Shown: positions 24,937 to 33,884 of the stretch, one piece after another
How the letters are laid out: each line of letters starts with the position of its first letter
How positions within the stretch are numbered: the stretch's first letter is position 1
NCBI RefSeq assembly: GCF_015680705.1
Contig: NZ_JADNYP010000020.1
Coordinates: 1-64,000, forward strand
Direction: 5' to 3'
Source of the DNA: Pseudomonas fulva
GTDB taxonomy: Bacteria; Pseudomonadota; Gammaproteobacteria; Pseudomonadales; Pseudomonadaceae
DNA: 64,000 nt
The notes under the pieces: model-generated
What the model was told of the DNA's origin: nothing
Databases searched by the model: none
The model's input: only the letters and a program-made list of their open reading frames with translations
Position numbers and translations under genes: made by a program

Positions 24937-25998
24937 ATGACCAACAACCGCAAGACCCTCGTCATCGGCTCGGTACTGGCCGTGGCTGTGCTGGCCGCCA
25001 TCGTCGGCCCCTGGATGCTTGGCAGCGACCAGCGGCAGACCACCAACGATGCCTACGTGGCAGCCGACTACACCGTGGTGGCGCCCAAGGTGGCCGGCTT
25101 CATCAAGCAAGTGCTGGTGGAGGACAACCAGCAGGTCAAGGCAGGCCAGTTGCTGGCGACCATCGATGAGCGCGACTACCAGGCCGCGCTGGATGCCGCC
25201 GAGGCGCAGCTACTGGTGGCCAAGGCGCACAGCGCCGACGCCCGCGCCACGCTGGAGCGCCAGGCTGCGCTGATTGCCCAGGCCGAGGCCGCGGTCAAGG
25301 CCGTCCAGGCCGAGAAGGCCTTCGCCGAACATGAGCTGGGGCGCTACAGCCGCCTGGCCGAGCAGGGAGCCGGCACCGTGCAGAACGCCCAGCAGGCGCG
25401 CAGCCAGGGCGACCAGGCCCGGGCCAACCTGGCCAAGGCCCAGGCCGCGGCGGTCGCGGCACGCAAGCAGGTGGACATCCTTCAGGCCCAGGTCGCCAGC
25501 GCCGATGGCCAGCTCAAGCGCGCCGAGGCCGAGGTCGAGAAAGCCCGCCTGGACCTGTCCTACACCCGTATCACCGCGCCGCTGGACGGCATGGTCGGCG
25601 AGCGCGCCTTGCGAGTCGGCGCCTACGTCAATCCAGGCGCGCGTCTGCTGTCGGTGGTACCGCTGCAGCGTGCCTATGTGATCGGCAACTTCCAGGAAAC
25701 CCAGTTGACCCACGTGCGCACCGGCCAGCCGGTGAGCGTCAAGGTCGACACCTTCTCTGGCGAGACCTTGCACGGCCACGTCGACAGCATCGCGCCGGCC
25801 ACCGGGGTGACGTTCGCCGCGGTCAAGCCGGACAACGCCACCGGCAACTTCACCAAGGTGGTCCAGCGCATTCCAGTGAAGGTGGTCTTCGACGCTGGTC
25901 AGCCGCTGCTGGAGCGCCTGCGTGTCGGCATGTCGGTGGAGGCGACCATCGATACCCAGGGCGACACGCTCGAAGGCAAGGAGCTGAGCGCACGATGA
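24937..25998 (+). CDS. EmrA-like membrane-fusion protein (HlyD family)
   Basis: A 353-residue adaptor with one membrane anchor (residues 7-27). The first lipoyl half is TNDAYVAADYTVVAPKVAGF (about 36-55), then an alanine- and glutamine-rich helical hairpin (100-200), the second lipoyl half TRITAPLDGMVGERALRVG (210-228) and a beta-barrel. It lies 28 bp after the MFS gene; its stop overlaps the outer-membrane factor start (ATGA). It spans the periplasm between the two other components. Confidence 0.92.
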   Translation: MTNNRKTLVIGSVLAVAVLAAIVGPWMLGSDQRQTTNDAYVAADYTVVAPKVAGFIKQVLVEDNQQVKAGQLLATIDERDYQAALDAAEAQLLVAKAHSADARATLERQAALIAQAEAAVKAVQAEKAFAEHELGRYSRLAEQGAGTVQNAQQARSQGDQARANLAKAQAAAVAARKQVDILQAQVASADGQLKRAEAEVEKARLDLSYTRITAPLDGMVGERALRVGAYVNPGARLLSVVPLQRAYVIGNFQETQLTHVRTGQPVSVKVDTFSGETLHGHVDSIAPATGVTFAAVKPDNATGNFTKVVQRIPVKVVFDAGQPLLERLRVGMSVEATIDTQGDTLEGKELSAR

Positions 25999-27443
25999 AG
26001 CCTGCATCACGCTTGACACCGTTGCTGCTGGCCGCCTGGCTGGCTGGTTGCAGCATGGGCCCGGATTTCCAGCGCCCTGACAGCCAGGCGCCGAGCCAGT
26101 GGGCCGCCGTGCAAGGCGAGTCCGCAGCCAGCCAGCCGGTGGCGCAGCCCTTGGAGCTACGCTGGTGGGACAACTTCCATGACCCACGCCTGAGCACGTT
26201 GATCCAGCGCGTGGTCGAGCGCAACCTGGACCTGCAGATCGCCAGCGCACGGCTGTTGCAAAGCCGCGCCGCGCGCAGCAGCGTGGCTGCCGACGAAACG
26301 CCGGCGGTGGGCCTGGATGCTGGCTACAGCCGTGCTCGCAATAGCGCCGAAGGGCTCAGTGACCCGTCTGGCAACAATGGCCGCTCGGCCTTCAGTCTCT
26401 GGCAAGGTGATCTGGTCGCGGGCTGGGAGCTGGACCTCTGGGGGCGGGTACGCCGCCAGGTCGAGGCCGCCGACGCCCGCGTCGAGGTGGCCGAGAACGA
26501 TCGCCGCGGCGTGCTGCTGGCACTGCTGGCCGAGACTGCCGGCGACTACATCCAGTTGCGTGCCGTACAGCACACCCTGGACATCACCCAGGAGAACCTC
26601 GCGGTCGCTCGCCACAGTCTCAAGCTGTCGCAGGATCGCCAGGCCGAAGGCGTCGCCACCCGGCTGGACGTGGCCCAGGCCAGCGCCCAGGTCGCCTCGA
26701 TCGAGGCACGCTTGCCGACCCTCGAGGCGCGTCGCGACGACCTGATCAATGCCTTGGGCCTGCTGGCCGCCGAACCACCGCGCAGCCTGCGCGATGAGCT
26801 GCTGGCCAAGGGCGAACTGCCCGCGCCGCAACAGACGTTCGCCATCGGCCTGCCTTCGCAGCTGGCCGAACGTCGACCGGACATCCGCCAGGCCGAGGCA
26901 CGTCTGCATGCCGCCACCGCCAGCATCGGCGTGGCCAAGGCCAACTTCTACCCGAGCATCCGGTTGTCCGGCAACGTTGGCTTCCAGGCCATGCAGCTGG
27001 CTGATTTCGGCGCCTGGGATTCGCGGCGCCTGGCCTTCGGTCCGCAGCTGTCGTTGCCGATCTTCGAAGGCGGACGGCTCAAGGGCATGCTGCAGCTGCG
27101 CCAGGCCCAGCAGCAGGAAGCGGCGCTCGAGTACCGCAAGGTCGTGCTGGGCGCCTGGCACGAGATCGACGACGTGCTGCGCCTGTACAACGCCAGCCAG
27201 CTGCGTCGCGACCACCTGGCCGAGGCCGTGCGGCAGAACCGCGTGGCCCTGGAGACTGCCCAGCGCCAATATGTCGAAGGCGCGGTGGACTTCGTCAACG
27301 TGCTGACCGTACAGGGCGCGCTGCTGGCCAGCCAGGAGCAGTGGATCGACAGCTCGGCGGCGGTCTCGCAGGCCCTGGTCGGGCTGTACAAGGCGCTGGG
27401 CGGCGGCTGGCAGGCCTTCGACGCGCAACCCCCGAAAGCCTAG
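25995..27443 (+). CDS. Outer-membrane efflux lipoprotein (OprM/NodT family)
   Basis: A 482-residue TolC-like factor. The lipoprotein signal ends LLLAAWLAGC with Cys19 as acylation site, then SMGPDFQRPD. Repeat motifs WELDLWGRVRRQVEAADAR and LAERRPDIRQAEARL are present. It is co-translated with the EmrA-like gene. Only distantly similar to the other outer-membrane factor at 16.9-18.4 kb, so each pump has its own duct. No frameshift or truncation. Confidence 0.92.
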   Translation: MKPASRLTPLLLAAWLAGCSMGPDFQRPDSQAPSQWAAVQGESAASQPVAQPLELRWWDNFHDPRLSTLIQRVVERNLDLQIASARLLQSRAARSSVAADETPAVGLDAGYSRARNSAEGLSDPSGNNGRSAFSLWQGDLVAGWELDLWGRVRRQVEAADARVEVAENDRRGVLLALLAETAGDYIQLRAVQHTLDITQENLAVARHSLKLSQDRQAEGVATRLDVAQASAQVASIEARLPTLEARRDDLINALGLLAAEPPRSLRDELLAKGELPAPQQTFAIGLPSQLAERRPDIRQAEARLHAATASIGVAKANFYPSIRLSGNVGFQAMQLADFGAWDSRRLAFGPQLSLPIFEGGRLKGMLQLRQAQQQEAALEYRKVVLGAWHEIDDVLRLYNASQLRRDHLAEAVRQNRVALETAQRQYVEGAVDFVNVLTVQGALLASQEQWIDSSAAVSQALVGLYKALGGGWQAFDAQPPKA

Positions 27444-27491
27444 GCACGAGACAGCGCCTGGACGGTTCTTCAAAGCAGAGGAGGCAGGACA

Positions 27492-28286
27492 ATGCACATT
27501 TCCCTCAACGGCAAGCGCGCCATCGTCAGCGGCTCGACCGGCGGCATCGGCCTGGCGATCGCCACCGGTCTGGCCGATGCAGGGGCCGAAGTGGTGCTCA
27601 ACGGCCGTACCCGTGCGCGGGTCGACGAGGCCCTCAAGCGCGTGCGCGATCGCGTGCCGGCAGCACGGATCATCGGCGTGGCGGCCGATCTCGGCACGGC
27701 GGCGGGCGCCGAGACGCTGTTCGCGCAGGTGCCTCATACCGACATCCTGGTCAACAACCTCGGGATCTTCGAGCCCAAGCCGTTCTTCGAGATCTGCGAC
27801 CAGGACTGGCAGCGCTTCTTCGACGTCAACGTGATGAGCGCGGTGCGCCTGTCGCGGCACTACGCCCAAGGCATGGCCGAGCGCAAGTGGGGCCGGGTGC
27901 TGTTTCTGTCCAGCGAGTCGGCCATGCAGATCCCGACCGAGATGGTCCACTACGGCATGAGCAAGACCGCGCTGCTGGCGATTTCCCGAGGCCTGGCCGA
28001 GACCCTGGCAGGTACCGGGGTGACGGTCAACGCGGTATTGCCGGGCCCGACCCGCTCGGAAGGCGTCGGTGAGTTCTTCGCCAACATGGCCCGCGAGCAG
28101 GGCAGCAGTACCGAGGAATTGGAAGCCAGCTTCCTCGCCGAACACCGGCCCACGTCGCTGCTCAAGCGGCTGGCGACGGTGGAGGAGGTGGCCAGCATGG
28201 TGGTGTACCTGGCGTCATTGCAGGCCAGCGCGACCACCGGCGCGGCCTTGCGGGTGGATGGCGGGGTGGTGCGCTCCATCGCCTGA
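27492..28286 (+). CDS. Short-chain dehydrogenase/reductase, end of efflux operon
   Basis: A 264-residue classical SDR with cofactor motif SGSTGGIGLAIATGLADAGA (residues 13-32), NNLG in place of NNAG, a catalytic Ser in LFLSSESAMQIP, and Tyr-x3-Lys in HYGMSK (about 157-162). A strong GAGGAGG site precedes the start. It lies 48 bp after the outer-membrane factor in the same direction, so it is likely co-transcribed. A link between the substrate of the reductase and that of the pump is a plausible inference, but unproven. Confidence 0.88.
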   Translation: MHISLNGKRAIVSGSTGGIGLAIATGLADAGAEVVLNGRTRARVDEALKRVRDRVPAARIIGVAADLGTAAGAETLFAQVPHTDILVNNLGIFEPKPFFEICDQDWQRFFDVNVMSAVRLSRHYAQGMAERKWGRVLFLSSESAMQIPTEMVHYGMSKTALLAISRGLAETLAGTGVTVNAVLPGPTRSEGVGEFFANMAREQGSSTEELEASFLAEHRPTSLLKRLATVEEVASMVVYLASLQASATTGAALRVDGGVVRSIA

Positions 28287-28390
28287 TGTGAGAGCGGCCG
28301 CCGTGCCGCGATCGGCGGGGCGCCGGGCCGGCCGCGATGACCGCAGAGCGGCCCAGGTGCTCGCGGCCACCGCAATACCGCCCTCCACGT

Positions 28391-29215
28391 TCACAGCGAA
28401 CGCGACAGCCCGAAGCGTTTGCGCAGCACCTTGTCAAGCAGCCAGCGCGGCACCAGTCGGGCAAGCAGTGGCAGCGCCGTGCTGCCATTGCCCAGCCGCA
28501 CCAGCGCAGGTGGCCTGGTCTTTCGTGTCGCCTCCAGCACGCCCCTGGCCAATGCCTGCGCCGAGGTCGGCTGGTCCTGCGAGGCGCGTGCTCGGGCGCG
28601 GACGTGCTCGCGCAGTGGCCACCATGGCGAATCGCTAGTCAGTACCTGCTCGGCCTGGTGCTGGGCGTTGCTGGCGAATTGCGAGGCGATCGCTCCAGGC
28701 TGAACCTCCATGACCCGGATGCCGAACGGTGCGAGCTCCATTCGCAAGGCATCGGTCAACGCATGCACGGCGGCTTTCGAGGCGCAATAGGCGCCGGCGA
28801 ACGGGGTGACCAGCACCCCGGAAACGCTGCCGATGTTCACCACCAGGCCGCGACGATGGCGCAGCAGCGGGAACAGGGCGCGGGTCACGCCGACCACCGC
28901 GCAGACGTTGGTCTCGAACTGCTGGCGCAGCGCCTCGGCGCCCCCGTCGAGCAGCGGGCCCATGGCGCCATAGCCGGCGTTGTTGATCAGGATGTCGAGG
29001 CCACCTTGCTGCATTTGCAATGCCTCGGCCAAGCGGGCCAGGGCTTCGCAATCGTTGACGTCCAGCTGCCGGGCGACGAAGCCTGCGCTGGCCAGGCGCT
29101 CGACGTCCGCTGGCTGGCGCGCCGTCGCCCAGACCTGGTGGCCTGCGTCGCGAAACGCATCGGCCAGGGCGCGGCCGATGCCGCTGGAACAACCGGTGAT
29201 CAGAACGGTGGGCAT
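28391..29215 (-). CDS. Short-chain dehydrogenase/reductase
   Basis: A 274-residue classical SDR: TGCSSGIGRALADAF at residues 7-21, NNAGYG near 82-87, and the triad Ser in IGSVSGVLVTPFAG with Tyr-x3-Lys in YCASK (about 150-154). A C-terminal extension of roughly 50 residues is basic and hydrophobic, as in lipid- or retinol-active SDRs. The ATG at 29215 begins directly at the Rossmann strand; in-frame sequence upstream is not SDR-like. No recognisable partner genes. The substrate is unknown. Confidence 0.87.
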   Translation of the reverse strand: MPTVLITGCSSGIGRALADAFRDAGHQVWATARQPADVERLASAGFVARQLDVNDCEALARLAEALQMQQGGLDILINNAGYGAMGPLLDGGAEALRQQFETNVCAVVGVTRALFPLLRHRRGLVVNIGSVSGVLVTPFAGAYCASKAAVHALTDALRMELAPFGIRVMEVQPGAIASQFASNAQHQAEQVLTSDSPWWPLREHVRARARASQDQPTSAQALARGVLEATRKTRPPALVRLGNGSTALPLLARLVPRWLLDKVLRKRFGLSRSL

Positions 29216-29311
29216 GAGCAGGACCTGGCAAGGACTGGAATCGAAGGCGCCGTGGATCGATTCGAACATCGAAACGTTCAGCGCCGGGGGCAAGCATGAA
29301 CTGCCGGTGAA

Positions 29312-29776
29312 TCAGTTGGCAAAGGCTCCCTGCACATGCTCGGCACGGAACTCCAAGGTCTGCGGCCGATACCCCGGACGCAGCGGCGGAAGCGGCAGGC
29401 AGTCGTCCCAGCTGGCGCCGGGCTGCAACTCGCCGGGGCCACGATAACGCGGCACGTAGTAGGTGTTTTCCGCCAGGTTGACGGTATCGCCGGGCGCGTA
29501 GGCCGCGACTCGCCAGCGCAATTCGGTCAACGGCACCTGGTTGCCATTGTTCATCTCGACCCGCAGCGTGCGATCGGCCGGGCAACGTTCTGGCGCATAG
29601 GTCAGGCGCAAGTCCAGGCGTGCCAGCCGCGAAGCCTCCCGGGTGTCCTGCCACACCACCCACAACGCGACCAGGCCGAGCCCGCACACCGCGGCCAGGG
29701 AAACGGGCAGTGCCTTGGCCGGATAGCGCAGCAGCAAGACCAGCCAGGTGAGGATGAGCAGTGCACCGATGAGCAT
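29312..29776 (-). CDS. Hypothetical membrane protein with two N-terminal helices
   Basis: A 154-residue protein I do not recognise. Residues 1-16 and about 24-42 are hydrophobic helices (MLIGALLILTWLVLLL, then VSLAAVCGLGLVALWVVW). They are followed by a roughly 110-residue hydrophilic, beta-rich domain with two cysteines, one in ERCPADRTLRVEMNNGNQ and the other in WDDCLPLPPLRPGY. The cysteines would suit a periplasmic disulfide. Homologues in pseudomonads are sometimes labelled multidrug transporter, which the sequence does not support. The ATG at 29776 follows AAGGA. No operon partners. Confidence 0.75.
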   Translation of the reverse strand: MLIGALLILTWLVLLLRYPAKALPVSLAAVCGLGLVALWVVWQDTREASRLARLDLRLTYAPERCPADRTLRVEMNNGNQVPLTELRWRVAAYAPGDTVNLAENTYYVPRYRGPGELQPGASWDDCLPLPPLRPGYRPQTLEFRAEHVQGAFAN

Positions 29777-29838
29777 GGACAAGTCCTTGGGAAGCGAATC
29801 GCCTCATCGTAGCGGTAAATGCCGGCTGGCTCAAAAGG

Positions 29839-29994
29839 GTGACCGGCCTGCCCGGCGCCAGGCTGGAGGTCGATGATGCCCATTGGAGTGCGCGGGGCGA
29901 ACGGCTGACGATCGGTTACCGGTTCGACTTCAGCCAGCAGCAGGTCGCCCATCGCGTGCAGGGCACGCTCGATGTGAGCCGTCGACGGAGCTGA
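29839..29994 (+). pseudogene. Possible small ORF or gene remnant (51 codons)
   Basis: In the 267-bp gap between the membrane-protein gene and yaaA, a GTG-initiated frame on the plus strand encodes 51 residues of ordinary protein composition, including ARGERLTIGYRFDFSQQQVA. The frame stays open upstream without an ATG. There is no properly spaced ribosome-binding site. It looks more like the C-terminal scrap of a lost gene than a working gene. Confidence 0.25.
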
Positions 29995-30043
29995 CCTGGT
30001 TCGCAGGGCGCCGCGCAGGCCAGCCGATGGCCTTGTCTGGCGA

Positions 30044-30823
30044 TCACGCCGGAGGCTGGTCGCGCAGGAACACCAGCTTGTCGGGGCGCGACTGTTCGGC
30101 ACTGTGGTAATAGCCCTGCAGGTCGAACTGGCTGAGCCGCTCGGGATCGTCGATGCGCTCCTGGATGACGAAGCGGCTCATCAGGCCGCGCGCCTTCTTG
30201 GCGTGGAAACTGATGATCTTGTACTGGCCGTTCTTCCAGTCGCGAAACTCCACGTCGATCACCCGGGCCTTGAGCGCACCGCGCTTGACCGCGCTGAAAT
30301 ACTCGGTACTGGCCAGGTTCAGCAGCAGGTCGTCGCCCTGGTCGGCCAGGGCCTGGTTCAACCACTCACTGATGTGCGTGCCCCAGAAGGCATACAGGTC
30401 CTTGCCCCGGGGGTTGGCCAGCCGAGTGCCCATTTCCAGCCGGTAGGGCTGCATCAGGTCCAGTGGTCGCAACAGGCCGTAGAGACCCGACAGCATGCGC
30501 AGGTGCTCCTGCGCGTAGGCGAAGTCGTCTTCGGCGAAGGTATCGGCATCGAGTCCGGTGTAGACGTCGCCCTTGAACGCCAGCAGCGCCTGCTTGGCGT
30601 TGTCCGGGGTGAAATGCGGCTGCCAGCTGCCGAAACGTGCGGCGTTCAGGCCAGCCAGCTTGTCCGACAGGTGCATCAGCTCGCTGAGCTGGGCAGGCGA
30701 CAGGTCGCGCAGCAGCTTTATCAGTTCCTGGGAGTGGTCCAGGTACTGCGGCAGGGTGTACCGCGTGGTGACGGGCGGGGTTTCGTAATCGAGCGTCTTG
30801 GCGGGGGAAATCACCGTCAGCAT
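30044..30823 (-). CDS. yaaA: Peroxide stress protein YaaA
   Basis: A 259-residue protein of the YaaA/DUF328 family, with opening MLTVISPAKTLDYETPP and the conserved LYGLLRPLDLMQPYRLEMGTRL near 121-142, plus the C-terminal KISFHAKKARGLMSRFVI-type segment. In E. coli YaaA lowers free intracellular iron during hydrogen peroxide stress and is controlled by OxyR. The length is typical. It is divergent from the deacetylase-like gene over 136 bp. Confidence 0.94.
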   Translation of the reverse strand: MLTVISPAKTLDYETPPVTTRYTLPQYLDHSQELIKLLRDLSPAQLSELMHLSDKLAGLNAARFGSWQPHFTPDNAKQALLAFKGDVYTGLDADTFAEDDFAYAQEHLRMLSGLYGLLRPLDLMQPYRLEMGTRLANPRGKDLYAFWGTHISEWLNQALADQGDDLLLNLASTEYFSAVKRGALKARVIDVEFRDWKNGQYKIISFHAKKARGLMSRFVIQERIDDPERLSQFDLQGYYHSAEQSRPDKLVFLRDQPPA

Positions 30824-30959
30824 GGGTTCGGCTCCTTGGATCGTCCGGCGATTGTAGAGACCCGGACGGGTCTCGCCAAACTATGTCGGCGATAGCCGCA
30901 GCCCATGGGGCGGCGCAGACGCTATAGTGCGCCTGGTCCTTTTCATGGAGATCTCGATC

Positions 30960-32096
30960 ATGCGCATTGCCTGGGCCGTGCTGGCCGGTCTGCTGAGCGT
31001 CGCCATCCAGGCCGCTGCCAGTCCGTTGGCCAGCTTCGACCGCAGCGTCTGGCCCGAGACACTCGACAGCCCGGCGCTGTTCGATGTGGCTTCGCGGGCG
31101 GAAATCCTTTCCTTCGCCCAGGCCCTGCAGGAAAGCGAAATGCTCGACGAGCAGGCGCTGGCGGCTCGCTTGCAGCTCCGCCAGATCAACGTGCAGCAGG
31201 TGCGCGCGGTACGCGCCCGGCTCTGGGGACGGCTATGGCAGAACTACCAGCAGGCCGCGCAGAGCTGCGAACAGGATGCCTCGTTCTGCTTCCCGATCGA
31301 ATCGCTGGACGAGCTGCGTACCCAGGCCGCGACCTTCGCGACCCAAGTAGGCGAGTTCTATGCCCAGTGGACCGAGCCGAGCCAGCGGTTCCATGCCCGC
31401 TACCTCGACGAGCTGCTGCGCAAGGCTGCCTTGCTGCCAGCAACCGGTAGCGAGATCGAGCGTGTGCTCGACCCGCAGGGCACCGGCGGCGTGTTCTCCG
31501 ACCGCCTGTTCCTGCTCACCTTCGCTGGCGGGCCTGGTGCCCAAGGCAGCCCGGTCGACGCGTTGACCGACTACCTGCGCCAGCAGCGCCTGGAAGCGGT
31601 GTTCTTCGTGCTTGGCAACCGCCTGCAGCAACGGCGCGATGCCGGCGCGGCAGACGCGCTGCGCCAGCTCTATGCCGGCCAGTGCGTCGGTATCCAGGGG
31701 TGGGAGTATCGTTCCCATGCGCAGTGGCAGGGCTGGCAGGCATCGTTGCAGCGCAGCCAGGCGCTGGTCCAGGCCGAGCTGCCTGGACAGTACGTGCCGT
31801 TGTTTCGACCACCTTATGCCCAGCGGCGCGTCGATGACCAAGGTTTCATGGAGCGCCAGCGACTGGGCGTGGCATTGTGGGACATCGATGCCCAGGACAA
31901 TGGTTCGTTGAGCGCCGAGCAGTCGATGCAACGTGTCCTGAGCCTGATGCTGCTGTGGCGCAACGGCGTGATCCAGTTCAGTGGCATTTCGGCCAGGGCG
32001 CAGCCGGCACTGGAAGGGTTGCTGCGCCAGACCGCGCGAAGCGGGATCGGCTGGGCCGACTGCCATCAGGCGTCCCGCCAGGCGCTGGCAGGTTGA
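30960..32096 (+). CDS. Degenerate polysaccharide-deacetylase (NodB-fold) protein, probably exported
   Basis: A 378-residue protein with a signal peptide (about residues 1-20). The N-terminal 170 residues are alpha-helical and resemble no domain I know. The rest is a NodB-type deacetylase domain: TFAGGP (187-192), FFVLGNRL, RPPYA (283-287) and ALWDID (305-310). The canonical catalytic TFDDGP is altered to TFAGGP, and the zinc-binding HxxxH is replaced by GIQGWEYRSH, so hydrolysis is unlikely. It may be a carbohydrate-binding pseudoenzyme. The ATG at 30960 is chosen for the GGAGA 8 bases ahead. The phoH-like gene follows after 297 bp. Confidence 0.8.
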   Translation: MRIAWAVLAGLLSVAIQAAASPLASFDRSVWPETLDSPALFDVASRAEILSFAQALQESEMLDEQALAARLQLRQINVQQVRAVRARLWGRLWQNYQQAAQSCEQDASFCFPIESLDELRTQAATFATQVGEFYAQWTEPSQRFHARYLDELLRKAALLPATGSEIERVLDPQGTGGVFSDRLFLLTFAGGPGAQGSPVDALTDYLRQQRLEAVFFVLGNRLQQRRDAGAADALRQLYAGQCVGIQGWEYRSHAQWQGWQASLQRSQALVQAELPGQYVPLFRPPYAQRRVDDQGFMERQRLGVALWDIDAQDNGSLSAEQSMQRVLSLMLLWRNGVIQFSGISARAQPALEGLLRQTARSGIGWADCHQASRQALAG

Positions 32097-32393
32097 CGAG
32101 GCCGCGCGCAAGCATGTCCATCACTGACTGTAGCGGCAGTCGGCAGCCGCGCCAAGGCGCCTTCGTCATTCTGCAAAATAAACTTCAAACGCAGGCGAAA
32201 ATGCTTTTTCCGTTCATGGGTTTTGCGGTATGTAGGAGGTGGACAGCCGAATCCTGCAGCACAGGTGGCGTCATCAGGCCCATCCCCTGCAGGTGCGCTC
32301 CCCGCCCGTAACGACGCGGATACGGGGGGAACGGCGGTCACTCTGCGGCGCAGCGGTAGCGCGTCGTCTGGTTCCCACAGAAGGTGACAGAGT
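32097..32393. other. Intergenic region upstream of phoH-like gene
   Basis: A 297-bp gap with an A+T-rich island at about 32170-32235, distinctly lower in G+C than its surroundings and a likely promoter zone. An AGGAGG at about 32236 has no gene start after it. No convincing coding frame, riboswitch or terminator was recognised. Confidence 0.4.
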
Positions 32394-33788
32394 ATGGATG
32401 ACCAAGGACGCACCCCTTCCTCCGATCGGCCAATCCTGTATGTGCTCGATACCAACGTCCTGATCCACGATCCCAATGCATTGCTCAATTTCGAGGAACA
32501 TCACGTCGCCATCCCGATGACGGTGCTGGAGGAACTCGACAAGCTCAAGACCGGCAAGCACACGGTGGCTGCCGAATGTCGCCAGGCCATTCGCCTGATC
32601 GACCAGACCCTGGGCGCTGCCTCGCCCAGCGATGTCGAGCTGGGCGTGCCGATCCAGCGTGGCAAGAGCGGGCCCAAGGGCTACCTCTCGATCGTCATGA
32701 GCCCGCGCAACGAACCCAATCGCCTGCTACCAGAGACGCTCAACGACAACATCATCATCAACCAGCTGCTCGAATTGCGTGCCAAGCGCACCGACCTGGA
32801 CGTGGTCCTGGTCACCAAAGACATCAACATGCGCCTCAAGGCGCGGGCATGCGGCATTCTGGCCGAGGACTACAGCACCGACCAGCTGGTCGATGACGTC
32901 TCGCTGCTGTCGCGCGGCTACCATTCGGTCACCGGCTCGTTCTGGGATCGGGTCAACAAGGTCGAGACCCGCCAGGAACGAGGCCGTACCTGGCACCGCG
33001 TGCAGCTGACCGAAGCCATCGCGACGGTCCACGTCAACGAGTTCATCATCGACGAGCAAGGCTTCGTCGGCTGGGTCAAGGGGGTGCGCAACGACGAGAT
33101 GCTGCTGCTCGACCTGCATCAGGAGCCGCTGCTGCACCAGGAAGCCTGGGGGCTAAAGCCACGCGACATTCATCAGGCGCTGGCGCTGTTCGCGCTGCTC
33201 GATCCGGATATCCACCTGGTCAACCTGACTGGCGCGGCAGGCTCGGGCAAGACCATCCTGGCCCTGGCGGCCGCCATCGAGCAGACCATGGTCAGCAAGC
33301 GCTACCGGCGCATCATCGCCACCCGCAGCGTGCAGGGCCTGGATCAGGAGATCGGCTTCCTGCCAGGGACCGAGGCGGAAAAGATGGAGCCCTGGCTGGG
33401 CGCCATCACCGACAACCTCGAAGCCCTGCACATGGACGACGAAAATACCCACGGCAGCGTCGAGTACATCCTCGAGCGAGTGCCGTTGCAGTTCAAGTCA
33501 CTCAACTACATCCGGGGGCGCAGCTTCCAGCAGAGCCTGATCCTGATCGACGAGTGCCAGAACCTCACCCCTCACCAGATGAAGACCATCATCACCCGCG
33601 CCGGAGCCGGCTCGAAGGTGGTGTGCCTGGGCAACCTGGCACAGATAGACACCCCGTATCTCTCGGCGACCAGTTCGGGGCTGACCTACCTGACGGAACG
33701 TTTCAAGGACTTCCCCCACGGCGTCCACGTCACCTTGCAAGGCGTGCCGCGCTCGGTGCTGGCCGAATACGCCGAGTCGCATCTCTGA
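32394..33788 (+). CDS. PIN-domain PhoH-family ATPase (PhoH2-like)
   Basis: A 464-residue fusion of an N-terminal PIN ribonuclease-like domain (about 15-160, YVLDTNVLIHDPNALL with acidic residues such as EELDKLK) and a C-terminal PhoH ATPase. The ATPase has Walker A GAAGSGKT (about 279-286) and Walker B LILIDECQN (about 382-390). PhoH2 proteins of this architecture unwind and cleave RNA. The start follows GAAGGTGACAGAGT. A strong terminator lies just after the gene, so it is transcribed separately from moaCDE. Confidence 0.92.
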   Translation: MDDQGRTPSSDRPILYVLDTNVLIHDPNALLNFEEHHVAIPMTVLEELDKLKTGKHTVAAECRQAIRLIDQTLGAASPSDVELGVPIQRGKSGPKGYLSIVMSPRNEPNRLLPETLNDNIIINQLLELRAKRTDLDVVLVTKDINMRLKARACGILAEDYSTDQLVDDVSLLSRGYHSVTGSFWDRVNKVETRQERGRTWHRVQLTEAIATVHVNEFIIDEQGFVGWVKGVRNDEMLLLDLHQEPLLHQEAWGLKPRDIHQALALFALLDPDIHLVNLTGAAGSGKTILALAAAIEQTMVSKRYRRIIATRSVQGLDQEIGFLPGTEAEKMEPWLGAITDNLEALHMDDENTHGSVEYILERVPLQFKSLNYIRGRSFQQSLILIDECQNLTPHQMKTIITRAGAGSKVVCLGNLAQIDTPYLSATSSGLTYLTERFKDFPHGVHVTLQGVPRSVLAEYAESHL

Positions 33789-33801
33789 TCCGGCAGGCCG
33801 C

Positions 33802-33826
33802 AGGCCGGGCCCCGCCCGGCCTTTTT
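33802..33826 (+). terminator. Rho-independent terminator after phoH-like gene
   Basis: A GC-rich stem AGGCCGGGC / GCCCGGCCT with loop CCC is followed by TTTTT. It lies 14 bp after the stop codon. Confidence 0.88.
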
Positions 33827-33884
33827 CGCTGCGCACAGGGCATCGTCGGGTTTACACTGCCGGCTCGTGTACAGGAGGAAAGCC

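Noticed and set aside
26157..28145. A 662-codon minus-strand frame across the outer-membrane factor and short-chain dehydrogenase
   Set aside because: Antisense to two genes with clear motifs; His/Gln/Arg-rich translation with no domain.
32097..32393. Possible riboswitch or molybdenum-cofactor-type RNA near moaCDE
   Set aside because: The gap precedes the phoH-like gene, which ends in a strong terminator before moaC, and no conserved aptamer core was visible.
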